DNA of 60,000 bases from Takakia lepidozioides (lineage: Eukaryota; Streptophyta; Takakiopsida; Takakiales; Takakiaceae), in NCBI GenBank assembly GCA_030704615.1, contig CM060733.1:5334001-5394000 (forward strand). The letters run 5' to 3'. A program made the position numbers and the translations under genes. Under the pieces are notes generated by a model. It did not search any database. It was given only the letters and a program-made list of their open reading frames with translations, and was not told the origin of the DNA. Positions 33,790 to 47,339 of the stretch are shown piece after piece (the first letter of the stretch is position 1; each line of letters starts with the position of its first letter).

Positions 33790-36361
33790 AGATTTTTCCG
33801 TTCTAAGACTTCTTTTGTGCCTCCAATTCACTTCTCCTTCTTCAAATTCAAGGGGGGACCGTTTGGCTCCTATGGAGCTGCCAGTAGGGTGGGCGGTCTT
33901 CGAACCACTGAATTCTTGACTCTGAAATCCGTCTGCAAAGAACCCTCCCCTCCCCCACGAGCTGTCAAATGTTGCAACGAGCTGGTTTCTCCTTATGTTA
34001 TTACACCTGGAAAGAGCTGCCACCAAAACATCCCATGCCTTGCGAGCCTCAGACAACATATCTGAGTGAACTAAGAACAAAAGTTTATGCAAACAGGGAA
34101 TTGAATTTTGGAAGAGGGTAGAGCATCTCATTTTCTAGATATGCCAGAGAGTGATGCCTCTAAGAGCAACCCAAACAGGGCAAGAGCAGAAGGATCTGCC
34201 ATCCTTGATATTGAGAAGAAGAGCAGAAATGGGGTATATGAGATCCCTGTCCCAAGAAGAATAAAGGGAGATAGCACGAGCCCAAATGGGCAGGACACTA
34301 GGCAATGTTCCAGATCCTCAGGGGCGTTTCTATTGCATGTGGCACATTTCAAAGGAGGGTCAGAGATGTAGTGTCCAACTGGAATTATACGATTGGCGAT
34401 TTTCCAAAGAAAGGCAGACACTTTGGAAGATCTCTGCTTTCTCCATATGTCTACCCATACCAGTTTCCATTGAATCGGTTGTCCGCCAAGGTGAGCCCAT
34501 TTGTTTGACCATTTCCTGTCAAAGGTTTGATTGGGCATCAGTAGAGAATATCCTATCTTAACCGTATAAGAGAAGAAGTGATCCTTGTTTTTGCTCATCC
34601 AATGCCACTCTCCTGGGTCAAATTGCAATTGACCGACAGGAGCCGATAGGAACCAAACGAAGAAGCCATTGTAAAGATGGAGCTCAAGCGGGGGGGGGGG
34701 GGGGGGGGATCAGCTTTACCCAAAATTGAGCAGAATACTCTAATGTCATAGCAGTCCGACCTGGCAGGAAGCTCGAAAGGCTGGGGATTAAGGAGAAGAC
34801 CATCACTTGCCACACTGAATCTTGTACCAAAAATGTGGTTAGGATCAATGGATGTGGTATATAGCGCAAATTTCTCCGAAGCCTGGGAGAATCCCAGCCA
34901 TCTAGGAACAGATCTCAAGTGTCGATTTGCCAACTGAGTCCAGATGGGGGGGAGGTCTTCCAAAATTGTGCCCCAACCAGAAGCCACTCTTCTTAGGGAG
35001 AACCCTGCTGCTGCTTCTTCCATGGAAATAGGCAAACCAGAATCTTGGTTCCAAAAATGCAGCATGTGCGACAAACCCGCTGCTTCCCAATGAGACCATC
35101 TTTCAGAACAGTACACCAAGGTCTCAGAGTCCCTGTTGAAGTTTCCGAAAAGAGGCTGTCTTATTACTTCACCATAGGAGGTGGGTTGCAGCTGATAGAA
35201 GGAGTCACAGAGCCTACACCAGGAAATCCATATCGATTGCCAAGCTTTGGATCCAACAGCAGGTCTGGCGTTCGTTTTTCCTCCTTGCACAGTCCATCTT
35301 AGGGATGGAGGGCAACACAGGCTTGTTTTAGGCACCGCTGCCATCAAATGGTTCCTCACCAATTTACTCCAGGGACTGGATAAGTTGGTGAAAACCCTCG
35401 GCACCCATTTAGCCAGCAATGTTGTTATCTGCGACTCTGGATCAAGCACTCCAAGACCACCATGTTTTATTCCCTGGCAGATCTGAGCCCAACTAACAAG
35501 TGCTCTTTTATTAGGTGCAGCATCCCTTGCACCCCAGATAAAATTCCGAGTCAGAGATTTTAGCTTCTTGATGAAGGATGCCCCCGGTGACCATACAGAG
35601 GAGGTGAACCAAGAGGAAGCCAGTAGTATTTGACTGGCCACCAAGGCTCTCCCAACCACCGTAAGGTGAAGTGAATTCCAGTATGCAAATCTTTTTTTCG
35701 GCTTAATTAGAACAGCTTCTACCCTGCTGTCATCTGAGATGTCAATCCCAATCTGATGTCCCAGAGATTCGTGGGTCTGGCCCTCAGCAAGCCACTTTAA
35801 CCCCAAGTCATCTCCCCATGGATCACAATGTTTCATAATGGCATTTGCTGGCAGCTGACTAAGAAGGCCGATAGATTTGCCCCAGTTTATCTTCAGGCCG
35901 GAAGCTTCACAAAAGCTATTAAGGGAGCTAAGAGTGGAGGAGACATTGGCAGAGGATCTATTATCTATGTACAAGGTAGTCTCGTACATAGATAGTAGCG
36001 TCAGCATGTACAAGACTTTTGTGAGAGAGTGGGCTTCATTGAGCAGATAGTTGAGTCTCCCATGGATTTCATTGTAACGAGGGCAGGAAAAGAAGTGAAA
36101 AGAACATAGAAAGAGAGAATGAAGGTACTCTTTTTGGAAATTCTGCATTACGTGATTGGAAAGAACAGGAAGGCTCCATAACCTCAACTCAAGCGTCAAG
36201 GCTTTCCGTCGCAACTCACAACCTATATGGCAGGGCTTGCATGGATTACGTGCATTTGTTTTTTGCCAAAAAAGGGCCGTTGCCATGTTGTTACACCAAA
36301 AAAAAAAAAAAAAAAAAGAACGGAATACCCGCCCAACACTGGTTAGGTAGCCTAGGGACAT
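33790..36361 (-). pseudogene. LINE (non-LTR) reverse-transcriptase 3' fragment with zf-RVT
   Basis: On the minus strand a 588-codon frame (36361–34595) carries the back half of a plant LINE ORF2: SGLKINWGKSIGLLS, then VVGRALVASQILLASSWF and KSLTRNFIWGA, then GIKHGGLGVLDPES. After a frame change the zinc-binding zf-RVT domain follows at 34628–34128 (KCATCNRNAPEDLEHC), and another frame continues to about 33790. The catalytic YADD region is damaged near 35990–36030: a two-base insertion puts the A-D pair out of frame. Everything upstream (endonuclease, ORF1) is missing, as expected for a 5'-truncated insertion. A run of 19 Gs (34690–34708, coding Pro) and an A run (36296–36317) are local slippage. 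The element is dead. Confidence 0.85.
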
Positions 36362-38507
36362 AATGTATTGGATAAATGCATTTGCAGTAACCAGATTCTA
36401 TTCTTCAACTTCCATTCGAAACCATTGCTTGTAATGTGAGTGAAGAGTCTTTGAGTTATCCACAATAATAGTACATAAGTTAACTGGGGTGACAGGGCTT
36501 GAATTGCTGTGGACCTTTTAAGAAGAAATGATACATGATAGAAATGGATGCATGCCGATGGTCGAGGTGCATCCTCGGCTCATGAGATGGGGCCACAAGC
36601 GCCCCAAACGAGGAGGAGGGAGGCATTTTGTTTTTTTTGTTCATTTTAATATTTCTGGGGACAGAGGCCTGGAAACTTTATTATAATAATTATCTGAGGG
36701 TAAAAAATTAAAACCCTCATGTTCTTCAAACTGAAAATTTTAAGATTTACGCAGTGCGCGCACTTTATGAAAATGTATATAAAAGTCTTAAATATTGAAA
36801 AGCTACTTATTGAAAAACTTTACTGCTACCCTATGTTTCTGTCGAGTCTTTCCTTGAAAGGGTATGGTTGCAATTCATAGCGGGAAAGGAGTTCTTTAAT
36901 GAGGCCACGAAAGGAACGTTTTGATAAGATCGCGAGCTCATCTTTTGGGAGGTGACACTCCAGGACCATTACTCCTCATCTTCTTCTCTCTGCCACCACT
37001 GCCACATCGTACAGTACAGCAGTGAATAACTGCAGATGTACCCTCACAGTTTGCTATGATTATCGCTATCATAGGCGGGTACCTACTCCTGCTCTTCTTT
37101 GCCAAATCTTGTTGCGTGAAGCTTCCATTGGATCAATGATCTTCCTCCCAGGCAGATGTGTAGATGCCCTTGTGGGACCTCGTTGACCTTATACGGGCTG
37201 TACCGGGCGCCAACCCCTATAAAGGTTGACAGACTAAGGTACTCGAGTGGAATTCTCTGACACATGCTGGGCCACCACCACCCCCACCAAGGTCGCCGAG
37301 TGGGGTCCAGGCCAGGTGGCTTCTAGCATCCTAACATGGCAACAGTCAACTCGCTCGAGTTATGGAGGTTGGGACTTTGGTCATGAATTGGGTGGAGAGA
37401 CGACGAGAGTGGGTGTTAGGTGAATCGGTTGGCAGGTATATACCATATCTTTGGAGCTTTGACTTTAGGCCAGTTAATGCTACCGGTTCCCAGGCCACTA
37501 CCTGTACAGTACTGGGCCGAGCCTCTTTATGAAGTAAAATCCCTCGGGGAGGGGGACGGGCTTCCACATCTCTAGCAAAGAATTGGCAAAAACAAATTCT
37601 CTCAACAGACTGAAGGAGAGTAACTGAGTTATGGGGGAATTGCATAATTCCTTCCACTGGTTGGTTCCAGAAATGAGGATGGGAATGGTTCTCGGGTTTG
37701 TTCAATATCTACACCACCTAATAGGTATTGTCATAATGAAAATGTGCCTTCCAGTTCTTGTTCTCTCGACTCTCAAACAGAAATCGTGCTTTACATCATT
37801 GAATCTTATTCCAACTATTGGGAAGGTGGTGGCAAGAGAAGGCAGGAACACAGTGGCTCAAATACTCCTGTAGTTTTGAATGTCGGACCAACAAACTGAT
37901 GATGCCTCTGCATTCAGTCATGAGGAAGAAGTCTTACCTGTCTGCGATGGGAATTGAATAGACCTTGTCTGGATTCTGAGAGGAATCATATCTCACAATA
38001 CAAGGAAACTGGTTGATGGCCTTAAAATATTAAGGACAAATAGAACCAAATGGCCACTGCAAGCAAGGCGGTCAAGCACAAAGTGGTCAGTCATGGAGCT
38101 GCGAAGCCACTCAGCTTCTGGAGATTTTTGTCATCAAGTTCGACCTTGGTTCTTCCTTTCTACAATGTCCCAGCATATCACACTTGAGCCAAATAACTGT
38201 CAGGTGCTTTGCACCTCTGGTCAAATTTTGAAATGCCCTCTTCATGCGTGACAAGATCCTTTCACAATTTTTTGTGTCTACACATGTTTTTGTACCTGGC
38301 AACCCTCTAACAGACCATTCCGCACTGCGCAACCATCAATAAGGGCCTGGTGCATTTAGCCAAGGGAAAATTTCCATGCCTGACAATACTTACACCTACA
38401 CACCTACACCTTTGGAAACCTAACCTCATGGCTACCAGACCAAGCAACAGCAAAGCCAGCATTCATCAATTGCTTGTTGCTGCAGAGCTTGCATTGCTCA
38501 GTTTGCA
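36362..38507. other. Gene-free intergenic stretch
   Basis: No gene, RNA or repeat structure can be supported. Open frames (37346–37705 minus, 37631–37873 plus) overlap each other and lack motifs. Confidence 0.4.
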
Positions 38508-41500
38508 CTAAGATGCCAATGATAAGTCTACGCCGTCATTATTGCCTGCTGTCATTGGGTTGCGCTTGATAATGTACTCAATGAAGAACACGGCCATAGG
38601 CACAGCAACCAACAGACCCCATACGCCGAGAGTGTGTTCTGTAAACACGAGCACACCTAGTGCCAAGATTGGATGCAGCTTCAGGTGAGCTGCAGTCACA
38701 AACCACATGATCCGTATCACACTTGGTATTAGACACTTCATATGGCTATCTAAAGGCGACCTCTGGCGAAAGAAAGAGACTTGGAAACCTAGGTATCGAT
38801 GTGCTAACTGCTAACAACGCCTTCTGCAAATGGCTGGATGCATAACGTAGCTTCATAAGGTTATGAACCTTAGGCTAATTACTGTGCGGCCACAGCACCT
38901 ACGTGCTCAGCTAGATGTCGGAAGGATGACCAATGACACCTAGTAGTTGTTTCTCTATCAAAAGACAGGCAGATGCAGACAAAAAAGCCTTCATGACAGC
39001 ACACACACCTGAGTAAATAGCAGGGTTGAGGATATAGGCCTCCACAGCATGAATGAGAATCACCATGAGTACCACCAAACACAACTGCAGTAGGCCCGAC
39101 CTTCAACTCACACCCACACCTCACAATTAGCCCAGACTTTCACCATTTTCGTCCATCCCATTATGCCGGGGAATTATGCATGAAATTCTACCTGTCTGCA
39201 AGTGGATGTATATATGCCAAACCATGTGGTCGCTCCAGTAACCCATCCAGGTACATGCAGCACATTTCATGGGTTGCCATATATGGTAGGTGTAAGCTAC
39301 CAACCACATTCCTGACATCGACTTGTCACTGGTCTAAAATTCAAGCACGGGAGTTATGCTGCCAAGCTCTCTCATCAGCTTCTCAGGCTTTCTTTAGATA
39401 CTATTAAGTTCCTTCTGCTCTTTTTCTTCCCTCTACTGTGTTGGTATACTGTCCCTTGGGCCCAAAATCCTTAGAAGGGAAGGATATATATGTAGCTTAA
39501 ACATGACCGCAAACATTATACATCTACACAGCAGACCAAGTTACGACCATTTGTGGAAGTTTTCTTCTCACTCAGCACCGACAGTATCAGCTCTTCAACT
39601 CTGGCATTCAAACGACTGCAAACTGTTCTGCACTCATCTATATAGCTCGAATGCATCAAAGGGGGTGAAATATCGAGAAACGGAGATGTATAACTTACTC
39701 TAAAAACGCAACAAGACCAATAGGAACGGTGGAGATGATGACACCTGCCACTGGCACAAAGGAGCAGAGAAACACAAACACGGACAGTAACCCCACCCCC
39801 GAGACCCTCAAGATAAGAAGACCCAATCCAGTCAGGGCAGTGTTCACCACAGCTATGGCACTCTGTGCCTGCAGTGCCTTGCCAAAAATACGACCAAACG
39901 TTGCAATCTGCATGCCATCATCAAAGACTATAATTATTTTCGTGTTTGTCAGAGAGTAAGCAAGAAAAAAGCAATTTGGTACATCTGCAGCAGGCAACCA
40001 GAACAACACAGTTGAACACAGAAACCAAAGTACGCCTCAAAACTCAAGCATCACAATGGGCAAATGCTTCATGCAGGTACGCCACCAAGCACTTCGGGAG
40101 AGAGGGAGACAGAAAGAAAGAAAAAGCTTTATGACAGTCATGGGGGGGTAAGCAGAGGACCCATGGGACACAGTACAACAATAAGAGAAACCACATCAAA
40201 ACCGCTATACTTGCCAGTGACTAGGCGCAAACCAACTGCAAAAATCTTCCAATGGATCAGGAGCCAGTAAAAATCATTACCGCGGGTGCAATTTCTTCAT
40301 AGAAAATGGACAGACGCGATTGCTTTAGCGACTGCAGACCTTGTCGGATTGCAGGCATGTCCCAGACAAGCATGAAGGAAAATATAAGGCTCACAGCACT
40401 CTGCAACCATCCGGAAACCACAGGGTTACCTCTTTGCTTGGGTATCTTGACTTCAATGTGGACCTTTGCCAGTCAAACAATCATGTGGGAATATGGCTAG
40501 GAAATTTCTATCCCATATATGGCACTCCAGAATGGCTGAATAAGTCAAAACTGGAATAAATCACATCTGGCAGCTTATCTGGTATGACAGAGTAATACAT
40601 TCAGTAATTTGGAGAGCATCTCTTCTGACCTGGAGAGCTGAAAGAAAAGTTCGTGATCACCTAGTGCTGCACTAAGGAGGAAGACCCGGCCTAAGCTTCA
40701 TCCTGTATTATTAATGTTGGAACTTAAGTCCACTGAGGCAATACAGGAGTAGACAATATTTTAGCCTGGAGCAAATGGGAGTAGAAGAGACGAACTCTGT
40801 CAGTAGTAGCAACAATGGCAGCTCTGAAGTGTACAGGGCGTCAAAAGTACTGCACTTTTTTCAGGTGTGAAGGCAGCAAACCCAGTTGGCTCCCTAAAGT
40901 TTAAAGACCATTGCATTTTCAAATCATAACCTGTAAAGACTGTACCACTGATTCATTGGCATCTAAGATGGGTGGTAGTCAGATAAGAACTGCACTCGAA
41001 CACGACCATTACTATACACATCAAGGTGCAGACCCAGATACCTGAGCCTCATCGAGTCTACAAAAGCCCTTGCAAGACCTGTCGGATGATTTTGGATTAG
41101 ATGTTTTCTGACTAGGGATAGCAAGCATGAACAGATCTGTGCTCTTGTCAGGTGTGGAGCTGCACACTCCAAGTTGTTGGCTCCCTAGATTTGGCAGGCC
41201 AGTAAAATTTCAAACCACAACCACTACGACAGTGCCACCATTGTAACCTACCTCTTCTGGCGTACATATCGATCTATATCTGGTTAAGGTAGTCAACATG
41301 TCATTGGATGAAAACTAGGGCTTATTACTTCACATAGTAAGGTTTCACAACCCAGACTCCAGCTTTTTGTCATGGTCCCCTCCTCCACCCAGACCACTGA
41401 ATCTGATGGTTTGACAATATCCAATCAATTCATCCCACTTGTAAGGACCATCGTAAACTTAGAATGACTGCATTCATCAACAGATACAAAATCTTAAGCC

Positions 41501-44500
41501 TTTGTAGAATAAGAAGTAGCTAGAGGGTTTGATCAGAGGCGCATAATCCTATATCTCAACCTCCCTTCCTCAACAGGGACAAAGGAACTGAAGTATGATG
41601 CCAAAATGTACCTGCAAGGCAAAACGACTTGTGGCTGAGATGAGAGTGGCCAGTGACACCACTGTAGCCCCAGAATATTCCTTGATCAATTGCTGGAGTG
41701 CCATTGACCTCTGTGTCCTGCTCCCCACAACGGATCCCTGAACCATGTGGCATCCCCAATGTCCCAATTTTACATACACTTATGTAGAATTTTCCTCAAG
41801 AGCTTTGACAACATAGCTTACATGACCATCAAGTTTAACATCAGATACAACAAATTGATATGAAATGGTGGGCAAACTGTAGAACCTACCATCACAACAG
41901 TATCGGGCTTGGTCACCACCAATAGAAAGCGCTCCAGCTGACAACCCAAATAAACATAGATATCCCCTTCAGAATTTGTCAGTTCCAAATCTTTATTGAA
42001 AACCTAGAATTGTAAAGATATCACAGGTTGAAACAGTCGCAAACCCAGGACTCTCCATAAAATTGTCAGTGCCAAGAAATACAACATAACATCAACATAA
42101 CCCTCGGAATTGAAAGAAGGGTCAGTCACAGTTAATAATCGACCCTGCTTAGTTGAGAATTTACCGGGGGTAGTCCTGACTAGAAATCCCAGATCCCATT
42201 ATCAGCAGGATGGTTTAATCACAAGTATATTTACTCGTCAAGATGTCATCCCAGGTAGTAGACTAATAACCTAGAGGGTCCCGGTGCAGCTGGATTAACT
42301 GTAAACCGTGACTACTCACATAGGCCTAGCAAATCTGGACCTAGGAATGGTTTAAGTGGCATAAGAACTAGCCACAATTTGAATGTTAAGAAAGAAAAAT
42401 ACGAGCACTGAGATTGATGGTGTACCATATCAGTCTAACGGCCAAAAATCAGATGGTACACAACTATGTTACTGAGCTGCCCAATGAACTAAAGAGACTC
42501 GGCTCAAAAACATACTTAGATAAAAGAGTCCCTCAAGACATGTACATGGGAGTGATAGATAATATAAAAACCTGATCAGTGACCTGCTCGCCCAATGAGT
42601 TTCGGAGCTTCTCTGAGAGCAGTGTGTACGGGTCCTCATTTTGCTGTGAACCAACCACAAAATTGTGATGTTTCAGACCTTCAGCAATATACAGCCCCAT
42701 ACCCGTCAAGTATCTACAAGAGTAAGCCAACTGCAAAAGCGCAATCCTCAAAATAACAAGGGGCCGCACAGAAGGAAAGTTAGTTTCTTTTCCGTGAAAT
42801 TATCAGCTTGGGCTTCTTAAACTTGGGCATCAAAGCATTACTAAACACTTCATATACATGCAAGCAAAAGCACAACCTTCCAATATGCACACCCAGCACT
42901 CCATGTGCTTTGTCAATACACTGTGAGGCCTGACCAGTCAATTAACCTACAGGATCCATTTCCTCTGTGAGTCCCATTCTTGGAGCCCAGTCCCCAAATG
43001 GTAACCCTATTACATAGTGTTTTCGTACATATATTGGTCCCTGATGATACTCTACTTCAAAAGTGTTTCAGAAAGAGTACTTCAACAGGACCAGATTCCA
43101 CAGTTCACATACCAAATGTGACAGCTCTGCAAGGGCACCAGGTTCAACACAAAAAACAAGGCTGACAAGTCTAGGGTCAAGTCCCCTGAATCACTTGCAC
43201 TAGCAACAAATAATCAGATAGTCTGAGTTCTCAAAAGATGTCTCACTTATCAGACCAGAAGATTATTCTGTGGGTGAGAATCAGCAGGTGACAAGAAAAC
43301 GTGCTTTGAAGCCAGGCATTTGACTTTAAAAAAATTTACGATTCAAGTATTGCTCAGTCTATTGCAAGTTTACAACTTAGTATGGTTAGCATTAGCAAAT
43401 GAAACTGCCTACCTCTGCAGTCAGTGTTCAGGCTCTATTTGGTAAATGTGGTTGGTTGCCTTCTGCCATTCCTCTCACCCGCCCTTGTTTGTGAGTGAAC
43501 TGTGCTCCGTGTCCTTTACCCAAAGGAACATTACAAAATCATTACCCACTGGACTCTTCCAGCGCCTTCAAGCATGACAAGAGCTAATCAGGACTTCTGA
43601 ATATGGAATCTCTCCTAAGTAAATAATCTCAGGGTTGCTGAATGGGAGGAACACAGGAAAGACGGCCCTTTTAGTCACCCACTGGGACCAAATTTACGGA
43701 AGTTATGAGGCGTTCTGAACCAAAATCGGTTCCCAAAATACCCAGTAAATTTCTATAATCACCATATAATTGTCCAAGGCTGAGACCTGCTTAAAAGAGA
43801 AGGTTCTGACCTGGATAAGTGAAATGACCTTAGCTCCTTCTTGGGTTAGGCGAGGTATATACATAATGCCAATGCCAACGAGCGCTGCAATTATAAATGC
43901 ATACATAGCCGCCACCACAATGCGGCGCCTGCCTGGCAAATAGTCCTCTGCCCATGCGACTAGTGAATTTCCAACTACCGACAACACAATCGTTCCCATT
44001 ATAATCTGTCCAGGCACCATCAATTTGTCAAAACATTCAGTCTGGTAAGTTTGCAGTAGGTGCCCTAGCTTACTTTTGATAGAAGATTGGACTGCAAACC
44101 TGCAAAGAGCTTGAGAGAAAAACATGATGGAGAATGCATAGTGGGATCCCAGTCTTTGCCGTGTTTATACAGGACCACCACTTCCCAAAGACCTCTTTTC
44201 AAGTTTTCCTAGCTAACAAACTAGATGTGCCACTTGATTCCAAAGCCATGATATCTTTCCCACATAAGGCTAGAAGCCTGTTTGAAGTAGTTGAAAGGAG
44301 GCAATGATGGCAGCTCTGAGTGCACTTCCAGTGACATAGGAAATTTACATGACTCGGCAGAACTGTACTTTTCAGAATCAGGACGCAGGAAGGAGATTGA
44401 ACCTACCCCTACAAAATCACGCAGCTGAAACATGGTGATGACAACCGCAGTCCAGACGGCCAAGCGCTGGAAGGGAACTTGTCTCAACAGAGATCCCAGG

Positions 44501-46071
44501 TTCAATATGACATATGGATCTGGTCTAATGCCATGCATGGAGCCCATATTTGACTCTGCAAATCCGCCCCCCACCATTGCTTGGGCAGTGGTAGGCAGGC
44601 CTGCTGTCTCAATAGCACTGTCCCAAGCTGCAAAACGTTTGGACTGGCGCTGCCCTGGATGCCGTGATCTAAACCCAGGCTTCTCCAAACCATCATTTCC
44701 ATTGCCTCGTCCCAGCTCATCTGTTGTTGGTTGTTGCTGCCCAGATTCATACTGGTCACTCCCAAGAAAACAACATTTTAGGAATTACACTGTGCTAATT
44801 GGCTGTTCTGCTGCAGAAAAATGGATTGTAGACGTGCTGCAAGGCAGAAACTCCCATGGAGCACACTAATCCTTGTACAAACCTAAGGAAACATATGGCA
44901 AACTCTTTGACAATGACAGTGGTGGTCCATGTAGCTCTCCATGGCATGCACATACTTGCTCGGACAACAGTCACCCCTCTTATGACAGTTTCACTCATAG
45001 GAGAATAAGTGCTGGAAAATCTGATCCAACTTTGCAGAAATTTAGCAAACTAGAGGGCAGACAGGAAAAGGTTATCACACAGCTGATGTGACATATTGGC
45101 TGTCAGCTCTCATCACTCTAATGTCCCTGAAGCAGAAAAGAAACAGGTTCCGTAAGGCATTGGATTATGCTGTGCATTAGGTGTTATTCCTCTAAAGGTT
45201 TGTGCTTGACCTAGTTGCATGGACATTTAAACTCAACTGGCAAACCTAGTCTTTAGAGAATTCTTTAGGCCACATCTTCCTTGTTCATCTCGACATATGT
45301 GGACTGACAATCATGTGGTGTCAAGATGTGGTACTTGGACACCAAAATTAGCCTTTGAAACGAATGTAGCACAGACGAATTTTAAATCATGGTTATTGAA
45401 GACATATAAAATAGCTTCCAGCTCTCCATTCTTCACCATTATCCCTAGCCCTGATCATCCAACTACACCGTTCTCGAATCCTTAGGGACCAGCTAGGGCC
45501 CTCCTTCAGATCAAAAAGTGAGCGTTGCTGCAATGTTCACGTATCTTTGTCAGAGACCGAGATAGAGGAACACGCACTTATTCCCTTGCGGTCAGTTGAT
45601 GATTTGACATACATTGCGTACCTCAAGGTTGCAAATGACACAATAATACAGGAGTAACTGATGCATCCCTCTCTTCTCGAATCCTTGGACATGTCATGAT
45701 GTGCACATTCAACTGACAAATTTTGGTTGGTGTGACATGGCCTTGCTTATCATTACAGCTTTTAGTATACCATCACACCAACAGCAGCTGGTAGGATTGT
45801 GAAATAATGTGATCACAAGGTGGTGATAGAGCACTTCCATAACTCGGTACCTAAACCTCCAATCTGCACAATCAAACAAAAAATCTACAGTGGATACCTG
45901 ACTGTAGCAAGATGTGCACACCGACAGTCTGTGGACAGACGATCGGTGGCGGCGCAACGCGCGCACCGAAACGTGAGATCCAAGCCTATGGCGCACTTTA
46001 CGCGAGCACGAGTAGGAGACACGAGAAAACGATGATGAAGTGGGACAAACTGGCGCCCCTGCCATCGCCAT
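38508..46071 (-). CDS. AI-2E/PerM-family membrane protein, probably plastid-targeted
   Basis: Ten exons (46071–45898, 44751–44407, 44005–43811, 42643–42572, 41937–41890, 41737–41612, 40400–40281, 39907–39699, 39100–39009, 38689–38508) with GT–AG borders and matching phases give 520 residues. Residues 1 to about 58 form a plastid-like transit peptide (Ser/Arg-rich, no acidic residues). Hydrophobic segments include LAVWTAVVITMFQL, IIMGTIVLSVVGNSLVAW, IVVAAMYAFIIAALVGIGIM, the SAVSLIFSFMLVW exon, a long block ending in VIISTVPIGLVAFL, and a conserved AI-2E-type end (HAVEAYILNPAIYS, HLKLHPILALGVLVFTEHTL, GVWGLLVAVPMAVFFIEYII). The bacterial family includes autoinducer-2 exporters and Na+/H+ antiporter-like permeases. 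The substrate here is unknown. The first seven introns are all phase 0. A prokaryote-type protein with plant introns points to an old, probably endosymbiotic, gene rather than contamination. Confidence 0.85.
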
Positions 46072-46433
46072 CTTTCCCTCCTTGGATCCCTCCCTCCTCC
46101 CCCTCTCTTCTCCCTCCGGCCCTGGAGCTTCAATGCCCCCCTTCCTTCCTCATGGCCGGAGGATCCATGATCAAACCTCCAGCTCGATGCTTGATTGGTA
46201 TAGCAGAATCTTCTCTCAAGTTGTTCTGCAAGCTCAAGCTCAAGCCCGTACATCCAGAGCACCGTCGGTGAGGAGACTTAGAGACAGCGAGAGCAGCGTT
46301 GCGTGGTGCAAGGCTAGACGAAGAAAATGCAGCTGATAATCTCTCTCCCTTTTCGTATTTCAGTCCCATCCATCCATCCATCCAGCCCGTGACACTTCTT
46401 CTTCATGATCGGAATCCCTCTTTTTCTCCTCTC

Positions 46434-46739
46434 ACTACCGTACTTACCTAGCTTATTAGGCACTTCCGCGCCTAGTAATTAATAAAAATAGAATATTATT
46501 AGACAGATTCGTTTTTATTATCTAGGCACCTCACCTAAGTAATTTCCCAAACATTAAGCATGTATTACAGTCGAGGTAAAAAAAAAATTTAAAACATTAT
46601 GGTTTTGAGAATCGATTCCAGCAATTAGGCACTTCTTAGGAAATTTTTCCAAATTTTAGGCACATTTTTCAAAAATGTTCTAAATTTAATTAGGCACTTG
46701 ATTTTGAATTAATTAAATAAGCTAGGTAAGTACAGTAGT
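46434..46739. mobile_element. MITE with ~23-bp terminal inverted repeats
   Basis: The left end CTACCGTACTTACCTAGCTTATT (about 46435–46457) is matched, inverted, by the right end (about 46716–46738) with one mismatch. The roughly 300-bp interior is AT-rich, non-coding and repeats TTAGGCACTT-like words five times (near 46457, 46522, 46624, 46656, 46690). One more base on the left gives CACTA, hinting at a CACTA-derived MITE, but the right end reads GACTA. No clear target duplication was found. Confidence 0.65.
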
Positions 46740-46974
46740 CCACACATCTATCCCCAGGTCTTGGTAAGTAATAAGGGGCAAGGTTTGAAAGGGGGTGTGG
46801 GGATTAGAGAGTGGTCCAGGAATTATGAAGCGGGAGTTATAGTAGGAGTTCAATTAATAACTGTCATGGTGGGGGGGGGGGCAAAAGGCAGGAAGGTAAG
46901 ACCTATTAAATAGGGGATGGTTCATATTTAGATTGGGGTAAGCCGGCATAGTGGTTTCTAGGAGTGACGTGTGT

Positions 46975-47080
46975 TAGGGCAGCCTTCTAGAAGGTCCCAC
47001 CGCTTGAGGGGGTGGGCGGCCTTCTAGAAGGGTCCCAACGCCCATGAGGGCATACAAAGAGAGCCGGGGCTCTCTTCCCC
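46975..47080. other. Cluster of perfect palindromes
   Basis: The 12-bp palindrome CCTTCTAGAAGG occurs twice (46983–46994 and 47020–47031). It is followed by a hairpin AAGAGAGCCGGGGCTCTCTT (47057–47076). TTCTAGAA matches a heat-shock-element core. A TGT…-type LTR could contain such sequence, but I cannot define one here. Confidence 0.5.
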
Positions 47081-47339
47081 TGCATCTTACTATCTATTCT
47101 TACTATTTACTACTTACTAGTACCTAGGGGGCTCTGCACACAGGGCCCCAAAAAAAAATGCAAACCATGACATTATAAATTAATAGAAGTAGAGGTAATG
47201 ATGAATAACCCCCGGTTAAGTAATAATCTGTTCTGCATTCTCTTAGTCATCGGCGCAACTGTCCTAGCACCAAAGTATTCCTAGTCTGATTACAGGGAAT
47301 AAAATAGCAGCCGCATCCGTAAACGAGGCCGGCAATCCA

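Noticed and set aside
34684-35486. Plus-strand and alternative minus-strand frames over the LINE
   Set aside because: They are shadows of the LINE reverse-transcriptase frame, which alone shows family motifs.
43703-44125. Extending exon 3 of the permease gene upstream to 44125 as one open frame
   Set aside because: The upstream part does not fit the phase of exon 2. The acceptor at 44006 (ggacag|ATT) restores phase and gives the family-like join FVG–IIMGT.
38508-46071. Bacterial contamination as source of the AI-2E-type permease
   Set aside because: Nine GT–AG introns with consistent phase and a plastid-type leader place it in a plant nuclear genome.
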